Shown one piece after another: positions 41,918 to 50,429 of a stretch of DNA of 64,000 nt. The first letter of the stretch is position 1; each line of letters starts with the position of its first letter. This stretch comes from Bacteroidales bacterium (GTDB lineage: Bacteria > Bacteroidota > Bacteroidia > Bacteroidales > F082): positions 23,086 through 87,085 of the forward strand of contig JAGBQJ010000037.1 in the NCBI GenBank assembly GCA_017632935.1, written 5' to 3'. The notes beneath the pieces are model-generated. The model did not search any database and had not been told where the DNA came from. It was given only the letters and a program-made list of their open reading frames with translations. A program made the translations under genes and the position numbers.

Positions 41918-44900
41918 TTATCGGATGTTTTCAGTTTTCGTCAAGGCTTCCTCGGCTTTACGTCTCTTGCGGCGCACGGCGCGGGTTTCAAGCGAACAAT
42001 ACAGCGCAGGAATTAGCAACAAAGTGATCAACGTCGAGACCGTCAAGCCCCAAGCAACGGTGGTACCCAAGGAGTTCCACATCTCGGCACCTTCGCCGCG
42101 GCCTATGGCCAACGGAATCATACCCAAAACGGTGGTTAAGGTGGTCATCAAGATAGGACGCAGACGTGACCGGGCAGCTTGTACCGTGGCTTCCTTGACT
42201 TCTACGCCGCGTTCCTCTAACAGGGTGGTGTAGTCGATGAGCACGATACCGTTCTTTACGACGATACCCATCAGGATCAAGACGCCGACGAAGGCCATGG
42301 CGCCCAAGGCGGTGTTGGTGGCCCAGAGGCCGAGCAACACACCGGTGAAGGTGAAAGGCACGGAGAACATGATGACGAAAGGCTTCATGAGGTTTTCGAA
42401 CTGAGAGGCCATCACGATGTAAACCAAGATGATGATGAGGATAAGCAAGGTGAGCAGGTCGCCAAACATCTCCTGCTGGGTCTCGTAGTCACCGGCGATT
42501 TTGGTCATGATCTCAGACGGAATGTCGGTGTCGTCGATGACTTCCTCGCAAATCTTGACCACGTCACTCAGCACCATACCCTTACCGACCACAGCAGTCA
42601 CGCTGACCATTCGTTCACGGTCCTTGCGCTGGATTTGGGGCGGGGTGAGCGTTTCAATCACTTCGCCCATGTCGCCCACGCGGACGGCCTGTCCGTAGTT
42701 GTTGTATATCTTGATGTTTTCGATATCCTCAACGCTCTTGCGGAACTCGGGGGCGTAGCGCACGCGGATATCGTATTCCTCGCCGTCCTCACGGTAGTAG
42801 GAACCCACCGAGCCGTTGATGCGGTTCTTGACATAGGTGGCTGCCGTAGTGCTGTTCATGCCGTTGAGGGCAAGTTTCTCGCGGTCGAAGTCGACTTGGT
42901 ACTCGGGAGTGTATTCATCGCGGCTGACAATGACTTGCAGGATGCCCTTGTCGCGGAGCTTCTGGGCAATCTCGTTGGCCACATTGTCGGTGGTGGCAAA
43001 GTCGTAGCCGTAAACCTCGACCTGCACGGTGCTCATGCCGCCCATACCGCCGCCGCCTTCGTTGACATTGGCCTTCTTGATCTCGGGCATTGCGTTGAGC
43101 TTAGTGCGGATCTCGTCGGCCACCTCACTGGTCTTGCGTAGGCCCGCTTTCCGACGCTCGGTCTTTGTGCCCAGTCGTAGGTTGAACGACATGATATGCG
43201 TACCGTTGTTACGCATCGAGGCGAAGGCGTTGTCGGAATCGGCCTGACCGAAGCTGTAGTTGCAGATTTTCACTTCGGGAATGGCCATAAAGTCTTCTGC
43301 GAGGTTCTTGGCAAAGGCACCTGTGACGTCTTGTCCCGTACCTGTGGGCAGCTCGATGTTGATACTCAATCGGCCTTCATCCATTTTCGGCATCATCTCC
43401 ATCTTCAAGGTTGGGGCGAGCAAAACAATGGATAGTGCAAATAGCAACAACATGCTTAAAATCACCACTATGCGATGGTTGACGCACCATTCGATGAGGC
43501 GTGCATAGCCGTTACTGAGGGCATCCAGTACCTTGTTGATAGGGGTGAAGATGGCCTTGTGCAGCTTACCTTGGTGAGGGTTCATCACCAGCATCTTGGA
43601 ACACATCATCGGCACCAAAGTCAAAGCGCCGGTGGTAGAGACCACCATGATGATGGACACAATCCAACCCAACTGTTTGAACATCACGCCTGTGGTGCCC
43701 TTGATCATTGTCAAAGGTAAGAACACAGCCAACATGGTCAAGGTGGAGGCGATAACGGAGAGTTGCACCTCTTGGGTGGCGTGAACGGCAGCTTCTTTGG
43801 GTTTCGAGCCGCGTTCGATGTGTGTGGTGATGTTCTCCAACACCACGATGGCGTCGTCCACGACCATACCAATGGCGATGGTTAGCGACGACATGGATAT
43901 GATATTCAATGTGTTGCCTGTGGCATACAGGTAAATCAATGAGGCCAGCAACGAAATCGGGATGGCCAGCACGATGATGAAGGTGGCGCGCCAGCGACCT
44001 AAAAACACGAACACGACCAGCATCACCAAAAGGAAGGTGATGAAGATGGTGTCGCGCAGGTTGTTGATGGTGTTTTGGATGGCGGTGGAGCCGTCGACGA
44101 TGACACTGATTTTGACATCAGAAGGCAAGGTGGGCTCAATCTCCTTCAGTTGTTTCTTGATGCCCTTGATGACATTGACGGCATTGGCATCGGTTTGTTT
44201 TTGAATGACGATGGTGGCGCCTTGACGGCCGTTGCTGTACGACTCTTGGATACGTTCCTCGGAGCCGTCTTTGACCGTGGCTACGTCGCGCAGATAGATT
44301 GGTGCAGTGCCCTTTGAACCTACGATGACGTTCTCCATCTCCTTGGCAGAGGTGAATTCCTTCTGGATACGCAGGCTGTAGCTATTCGAGCCGATGTCGA
44401 TGTAACCAGCGGGAACATTGCGGTTTTCAGTGGCCAAGGTGTTGGAGATGCTCTCCAAAGTCAGGTTGTAAGCCTCCAACTTGTTCGGGTCGACATAGAC
44501 TTGGATCTCACGTTTCGGAGCACCGTTGGCCGACACCGTACCCACGCCGCTTACACGCGCCAAAGGCGTGGTGACCCGGTCTTCGATGATCTTGTCCAAG
44601 GCAGGCAGACTCTCTTCAGCCGTAACACTGAGCAGCATGATGGGCATGTCTTCAGCGTTGAACTTGAACAACACGGGGTTGGTGGCTCCGTCAGGCAGGT
44701 AGTTGCGCACCATGTCGATCTTATCGCGAACGTTGTTGGTGGCAGTCTCGATGTCGATGCCGCTCTCAAACTCCAACGAAAGCACCGAGGTGTTCTCACG
44801 CGAGGTGGAGGAGAGGTGCTTCAGGTCGGGGACGGCGTTCAGCGTGTTCTCCAAGGTCTTAGAAATGTTGGTCTCAATATCGGCGGCACTGGCTCCAGGG

Positions 44901-45052
44901 TAGGAGGTCATCACCATGATGAAGTTGGTCTCCATGTTAGGCAGTTGGTTGATGGAGAGGTTCATCAGGGAGAAGATGCCGAAGATGGCGATGGCGACAA
45001 ACACCAAGGCCGTCGTCACCGGATTATTTACTGCTGTGCGTTGTAGACTCAT
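41918..45052 (-). CDS. RND-family efflux pump, inner-membrane transporter (AcrB/MdtB-like)
   Basis: 1044 residues, the usual length. Two homologous halves, each with one helix, a large periplasmic porter/docking region and a five- to six-helix bundle. The proton-relay aspartates are in AIGMVVDDAIVVLENI of TM4, and the N-terminal NPVTTALVFVAIAIFGI and PNMETNFIMVMTSYPGAS are typical of the HAE1 group. The C-terminal repeat has FVGVLILMGIVVKNGIVLIDY. It exports hydrophobic drugs or toxic metabolites through the TolC-type channel encoded upstream. Substrate unknown. Confidence 0.95.
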   Translation of the reverse strand: MSLQRTAVNNPVTTALVFVAIAIFGIFSLMNLSINQLPNMETNFIMVMTSYPGASAADIETNISKTLENTLNAVPDLKHLSSTSRENTSVLSLEFESGIDIETATNNVRDKIDMVRNYLPDGATNPVLFKFNAEDMPIMLLSVTAEESLPALDKIIEDRVTTPLARVSGVGTVSANGAPKREIQVYVDPNKLEAYNLTLESISNTLATENRNVPAGYIDIGSNSYSLRIQKEFTSAKEMENVIVGSKGTAPIYLRDVATVKDGSEERIQESYSNGRQGATIVIQKQTDANAVNVIKGIKKQLKEIEPTLPSDVKISVIVDGSTAIQNTINNLRDTIFITFLLVMLVVFVFLGRWRATFIIVLAIPISLLASLIYLYATGNTLNIISMSSLTIAIGMVVDDAIVVLENITTHIERGSKPKEAAVHATQEVQLSVIASTLTMLAVFLPLTMIKGTTGVMFKQLGWIVSIIMVVSTTGALTLVPMMCSKMLVMNPHQGKLHKAIFTPINKVLDALSNGYARLIEWCVNHRIVVILSMLLLFALSIVLLAPTLKMEMMPKMDEGRLSINIELPTGTGQDVTGAFAKNLAEDFMAIPEVKICNYSFGQADSDNAFASMRNNGTHIMSFNLRLGTKTERRKAGLRKTSEVADEIRTKLNAMPEIKKANVNEGGGGMGGMSTVQVEVYGYDFATTDNVANEIAQKLRDKGILQVIVSRDEYTPEYQVDFDREKLALNGMNSTTAATYVKNRINGSVGSYYREDGEEYDIRVRYAPEFRKSVEDIENIKIYNNYGQAVRVGDMGEVIETLTPPQIQRKDRERMVSVTAVVGKGMVLSDVVKICEEVIDDTDIPSEIMTKIAGDYETQQEMFGDLLTLLILIIILVYIVMASQFENLMKPFVIMFSVPFTFTGVLLGLWATNTALGAMAFVGVLILMGIVVKNGIVLIDYTTLLEERGVEVKEATVQAARSRLRPILMTTLTTVLGMIPLAIGRGEGAEMWNSLGTTVAWGLTVSTLITLLLIPALYCSLETRAVRRKRRKAEEALTKTENIR

Positions 45053-45055
45053 GGT

Positions 45056-46087
45056 TTATTGTTTTACGGTAACGGAAACGCCGTCCTTCAGACGGATCTG
45101 TCCTTCGGTGACGATGCGGTCGCCTTCGTTGATGCCGCTGACGATTTCGTAACGGTTGCCAAGGCGCTTGCCAAGTTCCACAAGGGTGTATTTCACGGTG
45201 CTGTCGGGCTGGAGCACATACACGAAATGCTCACCCGAGCCTTGTTGTTTGACGACGGCGTTGTCGGGAATCACAATGTGGTGGTTGGTGCCGAAGTTGG
45301 CCGTCACGCGGGCGAACATGCCGGGGCGCAGACGCTCGTCAGTGTTCTGGCAGATGACCTCGACGGGGAAAGTGTGTGTAGTCGCGCTGACGGTGGGGTA
45401 GAGCAAGTTGACCGTGCCCTTGAAGACTTCATTGGGATAGGCGTCCACGGTGATGTCAAACTCCATGCCTTTGTCAACTTGGGTAAAGAGACTTTCCGAC
45501 ACGTTGACCAGCATCTTCACAGGCTGAATCTGCTCAACGACGAAAATGGGTTGGGTCATGCTGTACATGTCGCCCTTATCGTAGTTACGGGCCGTCACCA
45601 CGCCGTTGATGGGGCTGCGGAGATAGGTGTTCTCGGCAAGGTTGTAATAGGTCTTCTTTGTGATATTCAAGGACAGTTTGGCCATATCGTAGTCGGCCTG
45701 GGCGACGGCACCGATATTATAGAGTTCGGTAAGGCGTGCCAGCTCGGTCGAGTCGTTGACAAATTGCATACGGGTCTTAGCGAGGTTGACGTCGTCCATG
45801 GTGGCCAAAAGCTGACCTTTGCGCACTTTCTGTCCCACTTCGGTTCTGATGCTCACGATGCGGCCCGCAGTCTGCGAGACAATGTTGTTGATGGCGAAAG
45901 GCTCGATGTTGGAGGTGAAGGTGTTGGTAATGTCGACGTCTTCGGCTTGTGCCGTAATGACGCTGACGACAGGGGCGGCCTTCGGTGCGCCTTGTCCCGA
46001 TGTGCTGTTCTTGGTGTCTTTCTCTCCGCATGCGGTCATCATAACGGCAGCGGCAAGAGCGATGATACTGAGTTTGATGTATTTCAT
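45056..46087 (-). CDS. RND efflux periplasmic adaptor (membrane fusion protein)
   Basis: 343 residues, lipoprotein (MKYIKLSIIALAAAVMMTAC). Lipoyl-type half motifs RIVSIRTEVGQKVRKGQLLATMD and YLRSPINGVVTARNYDKGD flank a short helical hairpin. The beta-barrel and membrane-proximal domains follow (FEVICQNTDERLRPGMFARV pattern, abridged). It connects the pump to the outer-membrane channel. Sits 3 bases before the pump gene and 12 bases after the channel gene. Confidence 0.93.
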   Translation of the reverse strand: MKYIKLSIIALAAAVMMTACGEKDTKNSTSGQGAPKAAPVVSVITAQAEDVDITNTFTSNIEPFAINNIVSQTAGRIVSIRTEVGQKVRKGQLLATMDDVNLAKTRMQFVNDSTELARLTELYNIGAVAQADYDMAKLSLNITKKTYYNLAENTYLRSPINGVVTARNYDKGDMYSMTQPIFVVEQIQPVKMLVNVSESLFTQVDKGMEFDITVDAYPNEVFKGTVNLLYPTVSATTHTFPVEVICQNTDERLRPGMFARVTANFGTNHHIVIPDNAVVKQQGSGEHFVYVLQPDSTVKYTLVELGKRLGNRYEIVSGINEGDRIVTEGQIRLKDGVSVTVKQ

Positions 46088-46099
46088 GGATTTGTAGGT

Positions 46100-47443
46100 T
46101 TATTCTTCTTTTCCGATAAGTTCATCCAAGGTGGCTTTGGTCACCATAAAGTTATAAATGGCTTGTGCCTGTGTGAGTTGTGCCTGTGTGAGAGCCAACT
46201 GGGCGTCGTTCAGTTCCACCAAGGTAGCTTTGCCTACCTCGTACATTTTTGCAGAGATGTCGTAGCTCTTTTGGGCAATTTCCACAGTGGAGTTGGCGGC
46301 TTGGTAGTTCTTGATGCAAAGCGCCATCTGGTCGTTGTAGTTACGGATGGCGATGCGCAGGTTACGTTCGGTGTCCTCGCGTTGCAAGGCAAGCATGTTG
46401 CGTGTCACCTTGCTCTGCTTGATGGTGTAGCGTTTTTGGAAACCGTCAAACACAGGGATGCTGAGGCTCAAGGCAGCAGTGGAGGAGGGGAACCAACTGA
46501 GTTGGTCGTCGCCCATGGCGCTGTAGTTGTAATTTATGCTTGCTGCCAAGGTGGGCAGGTATTGCTTCTTCTGCATGCGGATGGTGGATTCAAGCATACG
46601 GTCTTGGATGTCAAACTGAAGCAGCGAGCTGTTGTTGCTGAGGTCGTCTTCCGAAGCGTAAGGTGTGAGCAGTCTTTCGGTGTAGTCGTTCAAGTCGCCA
46701 ATCACCTCGATTTCTGTGCCGAGGTCAACGCCCATGACGGCTTTCAGTTGCCATGTGGCGAGGAGCACGGCGTTTTCGGCGCTCGACACGTTGGGCTCGG
46801 CATTCAACATCGTGACTTCAGCGCGGAGGCGTTCCAGTTCCGAGGCCTTGCCTACATTGAAACGTTGCAGCGTCTTCTCGTAGTTTTTCTGTGCGTTTTC
46901 GTAAACCTGGCTCATGACATGAAGCGACTCTTGTGCCAGCAGCACGGCATAGAATGCTTGTTTCACCTGCTTGACCAAGGCAATCTTAGACGAGCGCGCT
47001 TGTTCCACGGCCATCTCCACATCCATGCCCGACAGCTTGAGGCTTTCCCACAGCGAGGCGTTCACCAAAGGCATGCTGGCCGAGGCCGAAGTGTTGATGT
47101 TGTTGTCGCGGCCCACCTTGATTTCCATCGGCTGACCACCCATGTCCATCACCATCACTTGCTTCTGCAAAGTGCGCTGGTAGGACCCGCTGATATTGAC
47201 ATTGGGATATAGCGAAGCATAACTGCCTTGTTTGGCGTAACCCGTCTTCTCCACGGTCATGTCGGCAATCTTTACGGTAGTGCTCTCCGACAGGGCAATC
47301 TCCAAGGCTTGGTCAAGGGTGAGTTGTAAGGCTTGAGGCCCCTGAGCCTGTCGAAGGGCCGAAGAATTGTCTTGCGCTTGGACGTAATAGGGTGAGACTA
47401 TTATTGTAAAAAACGCTAAAATGCTTATAATCAATCTTTTCAT
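46100..47443 (-). CDS. TolC-family outer-membrane efflux channel, with a repeat inserted in frame
   Basis: 447 residues with signal peptide (MKRLIISILAFFTIIVSPYYVQAQ). Two outer-membrane-efflux repeats with long coiled-coil helices; LTLDQALEIALSESTTVKIAD starts the first, and the LNVGKASELERLRAEV-like and YEVGKATLVELNDAQ motifs mark the helix ends. It forms the trimeric exit duct. Directly after the signal peptide the peptide SALRQAQGPQ is encoded by a palindromic repeat (47337-47360) that looks inserted into the gene without breaking the frame. First gene of the operon. Confidence 0.93.
   Translation of the reverse strand: MKRLIISILAFFTIIVSPYYVQAQDNSSALRQAQGPQALQLTLDQALEIALSESTTVKIADMTVEKTGYAKQGSYASLYPNVNISGSYQRTLQKQVMVMDMGGQPMEIKVGRDNNINTSASASMPLVNASLWESLKLSGMDVEMAVEQARSSKIALVKQVKQAFYAVLLAQESLHVMSQVYENAQKNYEKTLQRFNVGKASELERLRAEVTMLNAEPNVSSAENAVLLATWQLKAVMGVDLGTEIEVIGDLNDYTERLLTPYASEDDLSNNSSLLQFDIQDRMLESTIRMQKKQYLPTLAASINYNYSAMGDDQLSWFPSSTAALSLSIPVFDGFQKRYTIKQSKVTRNMLALQREDTERNLRIAIRNYNDQMALCIKNYQAANSTVEIAQKSYDISAKMYEVGKATLVELNDAQLALTQAQLTQAQAIYNFMVTKATLDELIGKEE
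47337..47360. repeat. Palindromic interspersed repeat inside the TolC-family gene
   Basis: GGCC (47337-47340), core CCTGAGCCTGTCGAAG (47341-47356), GGCC (47357-47360). It is translated on the minus strand as part of SALRQAQGPQ. A diverged copy is at 37655-37671. Confidence 0.55.
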
Positions 47444-47486
47444 ATATTCAATTTCCCTAAATGTCTTGTTCTAATTAATTAAGGTG

Positions 47487-47494
47487 CAAAAATA
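47487..47494 (-). promoter_or_regulatory. Promoter -7 box of the RND efflux operon
   Basis: Minus-strand TATTTTTG, 43 bases before the TolC start codon; divergent from the LytS promoter. Confidence 0.55.
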
Positions 47495-47569
47495 GGAATA
47501 ATTGCTTTGTGTAGACGTAGATTTCAACGAAATATTATGCCAATTCAACGAAAAATAATCCAAAAGTCT

Positions 47570-47577
47570 TATTTTTG
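47570..47577 (+). promoter_or_regulatory. Promoter -7 box of the LytS/LytTR pair
   Basis: TATTTTTG, 17 bases before the ATG at 47595. Confidence 0.5.
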
Positions 47578-47594
47578 CAATCAAAATTGCAGAG

Positions 47595-48668
47595 ATGAAG
47601 AAACGCTCACTGCCAACACTTCCCACCGCCAACCTCGACTTGTTGGAACGCCTCTATAAATGGGGTGTGATTTGGATAGTGCTGTTCATCGTCTTCTTTG
47701 CGGTACATTCCAACGGCAGTTACTTTTTCCGGGCTGCCAGCTCGCTCTGTTTTGTGGGCATGGCTGTGTTACTGGTGACCTTCATAAATAAGGTGTTGGT
47801 CCAGTATCTGTTGAGAAAGAGCAGGGTGGTGCTCTTCATCCTGTTGTCCATCATCGTGATACCATTATGGGCCATGGCCTCTACGGTCCTCGATGTCTGC
47901 CTGTTGCATTTCATAGACAAGATACCATTTGTTGAACTATTTAGTTTTCAACGCTTTATTGTTGCCTATTTGGTGCGTTTGATTTGGTTTATCGCCGTTT
48001 ATGCCATCGTCGTGATTTTCTATTACCAACGCAAGGAAAACGAGGAAAAGATCATCTCCGACCAGCTGAAGAGTGAGAAACTAGACATGGAGTTGCGTTA
48101 CCTGAAGTCGCAAATCAACCCGCATTTTCTGTTTAACGCTCTAAACAACATCTATTCGATGGTATACACCCACGACGACAACGCCGCCGATGGTGTGTTG
48201 AAGCTCTCCGAGATGCTGCGTTATGTGCTGGTTGACTGTCAGGCTGAAATCATTCCATTAAGCAAGGAAATCAACTATATAGAAAACTTTATCGACTTCC
48301 AGATGATGCGCATGGGCGGCGAACGTGATGTGATGTTGGAACAGGATATCGAGAAGGAAGACTTTATGATTGCGCCCATGCTGCTTCAGCCTATCATCGA
48401 GAACTGCTTCAAATACAGCCGTTTGGAGACGCACCCCGAAGGTTATGTGCACATCAGTATACGGCAGTCGGGCGACAGCTTTTGTTTTGTGGCCGAAAAC
48501 ACAGTCGCTTCCAATCCCATGCCAGTTACGGGCATTGGGAAAGAGGCAAAGAAGTCTGGCATTGGACAAAAGAACGTGCAACAACGCTTGATGTTGCATT
48601 ATGGTGAGAGCTATAAGTTTGATATTAAACAAGATAACGGGACCTATAAGGTCAAGATTGAACTATGA
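47595..48668 (+). CDS. LytS/YehU-type sensor histidine kinase
   Basis: 357 residues. Four membrane helices in the first 150 residues, then the His_kinase domain with QINPHFLFNALNNIYSM (phospho-acceptor His177) and a HATPase end with QPIIENCFKYS and GIGQKNVQQRL. It senses a membrane or envelope signal and phosphorylates the LytTR regulator encoded next; the two genes overlap by 4 bases (ATGA). Divergent from the RND operon, so regulation of that operon is a reasonable inference. Confidence 0.92.
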   Translation: MKKRSLPTLPTANLDLLERLYKWGVIWIVLFIVFFAVHSNGSYFFRAASSLCFVGMAVLLVTFINKVLVQYLLRKSRVVLFILLSIIVIPLWAMASTVLDVCLLHFIDKIPFVELFSFQRFIVAYLVRLIWFIAVYAIVVIFYYQRKENEEKIISDQLKSEKLDMELRYLKSQINPHFLFNALNNIYSMVYTHDDNAADGVLKLSEMLRYVLVDCQAEIIPLSKEINYIENFIDFQMMRMGGERDVMLEQDIEKEDFMIAPMLLQPIIENCFKYSRLETHPEGYVHISIRQSGDSFCFVAENTVASNPMPVTGIGKEAKKSGIGQKNVQQRLMLHYGESYKFDIKQDNGTYKVKIEL

Positions 48669-49381
48669 AAGAGAAATACAATGTGGTCATCGTGGATGAC
48701 GAGTATCTGGCCCAGAAACTGTTACAGGATTATGTCTCGAAGGTTGACGCTCTGCAGATTGTGGCCGTCTGCTCCAATGCTTTCGAGGCCATGAACGCCT
48801 TGAAGAACAACCAAGTGGACATCATGTTTCTTGACATCCAGATGCCCGACCTGACGGGACTGGAACTCGTGAAGAGCATGGAGCACAAGCCGGCCATCAT
48901 TTTCACCACAGCCTATTCTGAATATGCCGTTGACGCCTTCAACCTCTCGGTGGTCGACTATCTGCTGAAGCCTTTCGACTTTCAACGTTTCTTCCAAGCC
49001 GTCAGCAAAGCCATCGGTGTCGATCAGCCAGTAGTGAGCACCGAAGACAAGCCGCGTGATACCATCAGCCGATCCAATGATTTCATCACCGTCAAGGCCG
49101 ACTACAAGCTATACAAAATCAACTACGACGATTTGCTTTATATCGAAGGGCAGCATGAGTATGTCACGTTCCATACCACCCAACGCCGCATCACGGCTTT
49201 GTTTGCCTTGAAGGATTTGGAGGAGATTTTGCCCAAAGATATGTTTGTTCGTGTCCACAAGTCGTATATCGTTTCCTTCAAGCATATTCAGGACTTGGAT
49301 AAGTCAGATGTCACTGTGGCGGGAAACAAAGTCCCTGTGGGTGCCAGTTATCGCGATGAACTTTTGGCGCGTCTGCAATGA
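48665..49381 (+). CDS. LytTR-family response regulator
   Basis: 238 residues. Receiver domain with Asp57 (IMFLDIQMPDLTGLEL) and the Lys in LLKPFDF. The C-terminal LytTR DNA-binding domain has FITVKADYKLYKINYDDLLYIEGQ at its start (conserved first strand) and FVRVHKSYIVS near the end. It acts as the output of the LytS-type kinase. LytTR factors bind short direct repeats upstream of targets, and the divergent efflux promoter region is the obvious place to look. Confidence 0.93.
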   Translation: MKEKYNVVIVDDEYLAQKLLQDYVSKVDALQIVAVCSNAFEAMNALKNNQVDIMFLDIQMPDLTGLELVKSMEHKPAIIFTTAYSEYAVDAFNLSVVDYLLKPFDFQRFFQAVSKAIGVDQPVVSTEDKPRDTISRSNDFITVKADYKLYKINYDDLLYIEGQHEYVTFHTTQRRITALFALKDLEEILPKDMFVRVHKSYIVSFKHIQDLDKSDVTVAGNKVPVGASYRDELLARLQ

Positions 49382-49397
49382 AAAAAAATCATTTTTT

Positions 49398-49429
49398 TTT
49401 GGCAATGCGACCAAAAAAATGTATATTTG
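49398..49429 (+). promoter_or_regulatory. Promoter of the DUF1508 gene
   Basis: TTTG (49398-49401), 20-base spacer, TATATTTG (49422-49429). Confidence 0.8.
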
Positions 49430-49460
49430 CAGCCTAAACCAACCTTAAAAACAGACAATT

Positions 49461-49796
49461 ATGGGTAAATTTGAAATCAAAGCCAGAAAAAATGGCGAGT
49501 TCCAGTTCAATCTGAAGGCCACCAACGGCCAAGTGATCCTTACGAGTGAAGGATACAAAACAAAAGCCTCATGCCTCAATGGTGTGGAATCCGTAAAGAA
49601 GAATTGTAAGGAAGCGAAGCGTTTTGAGACGAAAGTCGCTTCGAACGGCAAGCCTTACTTTAACTTGATGGCCACCAATGGCCAGATTATCGGCTCAAGC
49701 CAGATGTATGCCAATGAGACCAACATGAAGAACGGCATCGCTTCGGTGCAGAAAAATGCTCCTGATGCCGAAATCGTCGATTTGACGGAGAAATAA
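49461..49796 (+). CDS. DUF1508 (YegP-like) protein, two tandem repeats
   Basis: 111 residues made of two copies of the DUF1508 unit. The first is GKFEIKARKNGEFQFNLKAT with ATNGQVILTSEGY, the second is RFETKVASNGKPYFNLMAT with ATNGQIIGSSQMY. Each unit folds as a small beta meander. Cytoplasmic, abundant in many bacteria, function unsettled. It has a strong-looking own promoter. Confidence 0.9.
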   Translation: MGKFEIKARKNGEFQFNLKATNGQVILTSEGYKTKASCLNGVESVKKNCKEAKRFETKVASNGKPYFNLMATNGQIIGSSQMYANETNMKNGIASVQKNAPDAEIVDLTEK

Positions 49797-49919
49797 AAAC
49801 GCTTGGCTAAGCTATTGAAAGGAACGGCAATGTCGTTCCTTTCATTTTTTAAGGTAAGGTGTATATTGTTGTAAATCAAAGAATAAAACAGAATATTCAA
49901 AAAAATCTGCAAAAAACGC

Positions 49920-49949
49920 TTGCTGGTAACTGAAAAAAGCCTATTTTTG
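49920..49949 (+). promoter_or_regulatory. Promoter of the tRNA-Ser gene
   Basis: TTG (49920-49922), 19-base spacer, TATTTTTG (49942-49949), 19 bases before the tRNA. Confidence 0.65.
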
Positions 49950-49968
49950 CACCGCAATTCACAACCGA

Positions 49969-50057
49969 GGAGAGGTGGGTGAGTGGCTGAAACCAACAGT
50001 TTGCTAAACTGTCGTATCCAGCAATGGGTACCGGGGGTTCGAATCCCCCCTTCTCCG
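49969..50057 (+). tRNA. tRNA-Ser (anticodon GCT)
   Basis: Acceptor GGAGAGG (49969-49975) pairs with CTTCTCC (50050-50056). Anticodon stem ACAGT/ACTGT with loop TTGCTAA puts GCT at 50003-50005. A long variable arm, as in serine tRNAs, and the T-arm GGGGG-TTCGAAT-CCCCC are present. CCA is not encoded. Confidence 0.95.
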
Positions 50058-50069
50058 CGAAAGAAAGAA

Positions 50070-50094
50070 GACGATGAGAAATCGTCTTTTTTTT
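50070..50094 (+). terminator. Hairpin with T-run between the two tRNA genes
   Basis: GACGAT (50070-50075), loop GAGAA, ATCGTC (50081-50086), eight T. The T-run ends at the base before tRNA-Pro. Confidence 0.7.
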
Positions 50095-50172
50095 CGGGGT
50101 ATGGCGCAGTCCGGCTAGCGCACCTGCTTTGGGAGCAGGGGGTCGAAGGTTCGAATCCTTTTGCCCCGACCA
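50095..50172 (+). tRNA. tRNA-Pro (anticodon TGG)
   Basis: Acceptor CGGGGTA (50095-50101) pairs with TGCCCCG (50162-50168). Anticodon stem CCTGC/GCAGG with loop TTTGGGA gives TGG. T-arm with GTTCGAATC. CCA is encoded (50170-50172), unlike in the neighbouring tRNA-Ser. Confidence 0.95.
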
Positions 50173-50183
50173 CTTAAAACCAA

Positions 50184-50218
50184 GGAGTTACAAGAATTTG
50201 TGACTCCAATTTTTTTTT
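50184..50218 (+). terminator. Terminator after tRNA-Pro
   Basis: GGAGTTACAA (50184-50193), loop GAAT, TTGTGACTCC (50198-50207), A A, then a run of T. Confidence 0.85.
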
Positions 50219-50231
50219 GCCCGTTTTGAAA

Positions 50232-50252
50232 ATTTGCACTCGATTTGCACTC
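50232..50252 (+). repeat. Short direct repeat downstream of tRNA-Pro
   Basis: ATTTGCACTC at 50232-50241 and again at 50243-50252. A separate perfect hairpin CTGCACC/GGTGCAG lies at 50266-50284. Such features behind a tRNA are common at integration sites, but no integrase gene is in the window. Confidence 0.45.
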
Positions 50253-50371
50253 AGACTTTTGATTTCTGCACCAGCTTGGTGCAGTTTCATCGAATGAAAA
50301 CACTACAAATTACACGAAATCAAGGTTGTGTTATATGCTTTAATTTTGTCTCCACATACTCATAAGAAATC

Positions 50372-50402
50372 TTGCATGATAAGCTGAAAATGTGTATATT
50401 TG
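50372..50402 (+). promoter_or_regulatory. Promoter of the BRO-type gene
   Basis: TTG (50372-50374), 20-base spacer, TATATTTG (50395-50402), 28 bases before the ATG at 50430. Confidence 0.7.
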
Positions 50403-50429
50403 CAAAGTTAATGAACAATTCAGAATACT

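Noticed and set aside
45059-47212. A 717-codon open frame on the plus strand across the efflux adaptor and channel genes
   Set aside because: It is antisense to two well-recognised genes, has no domain-like sequence and arises from their codon bias.
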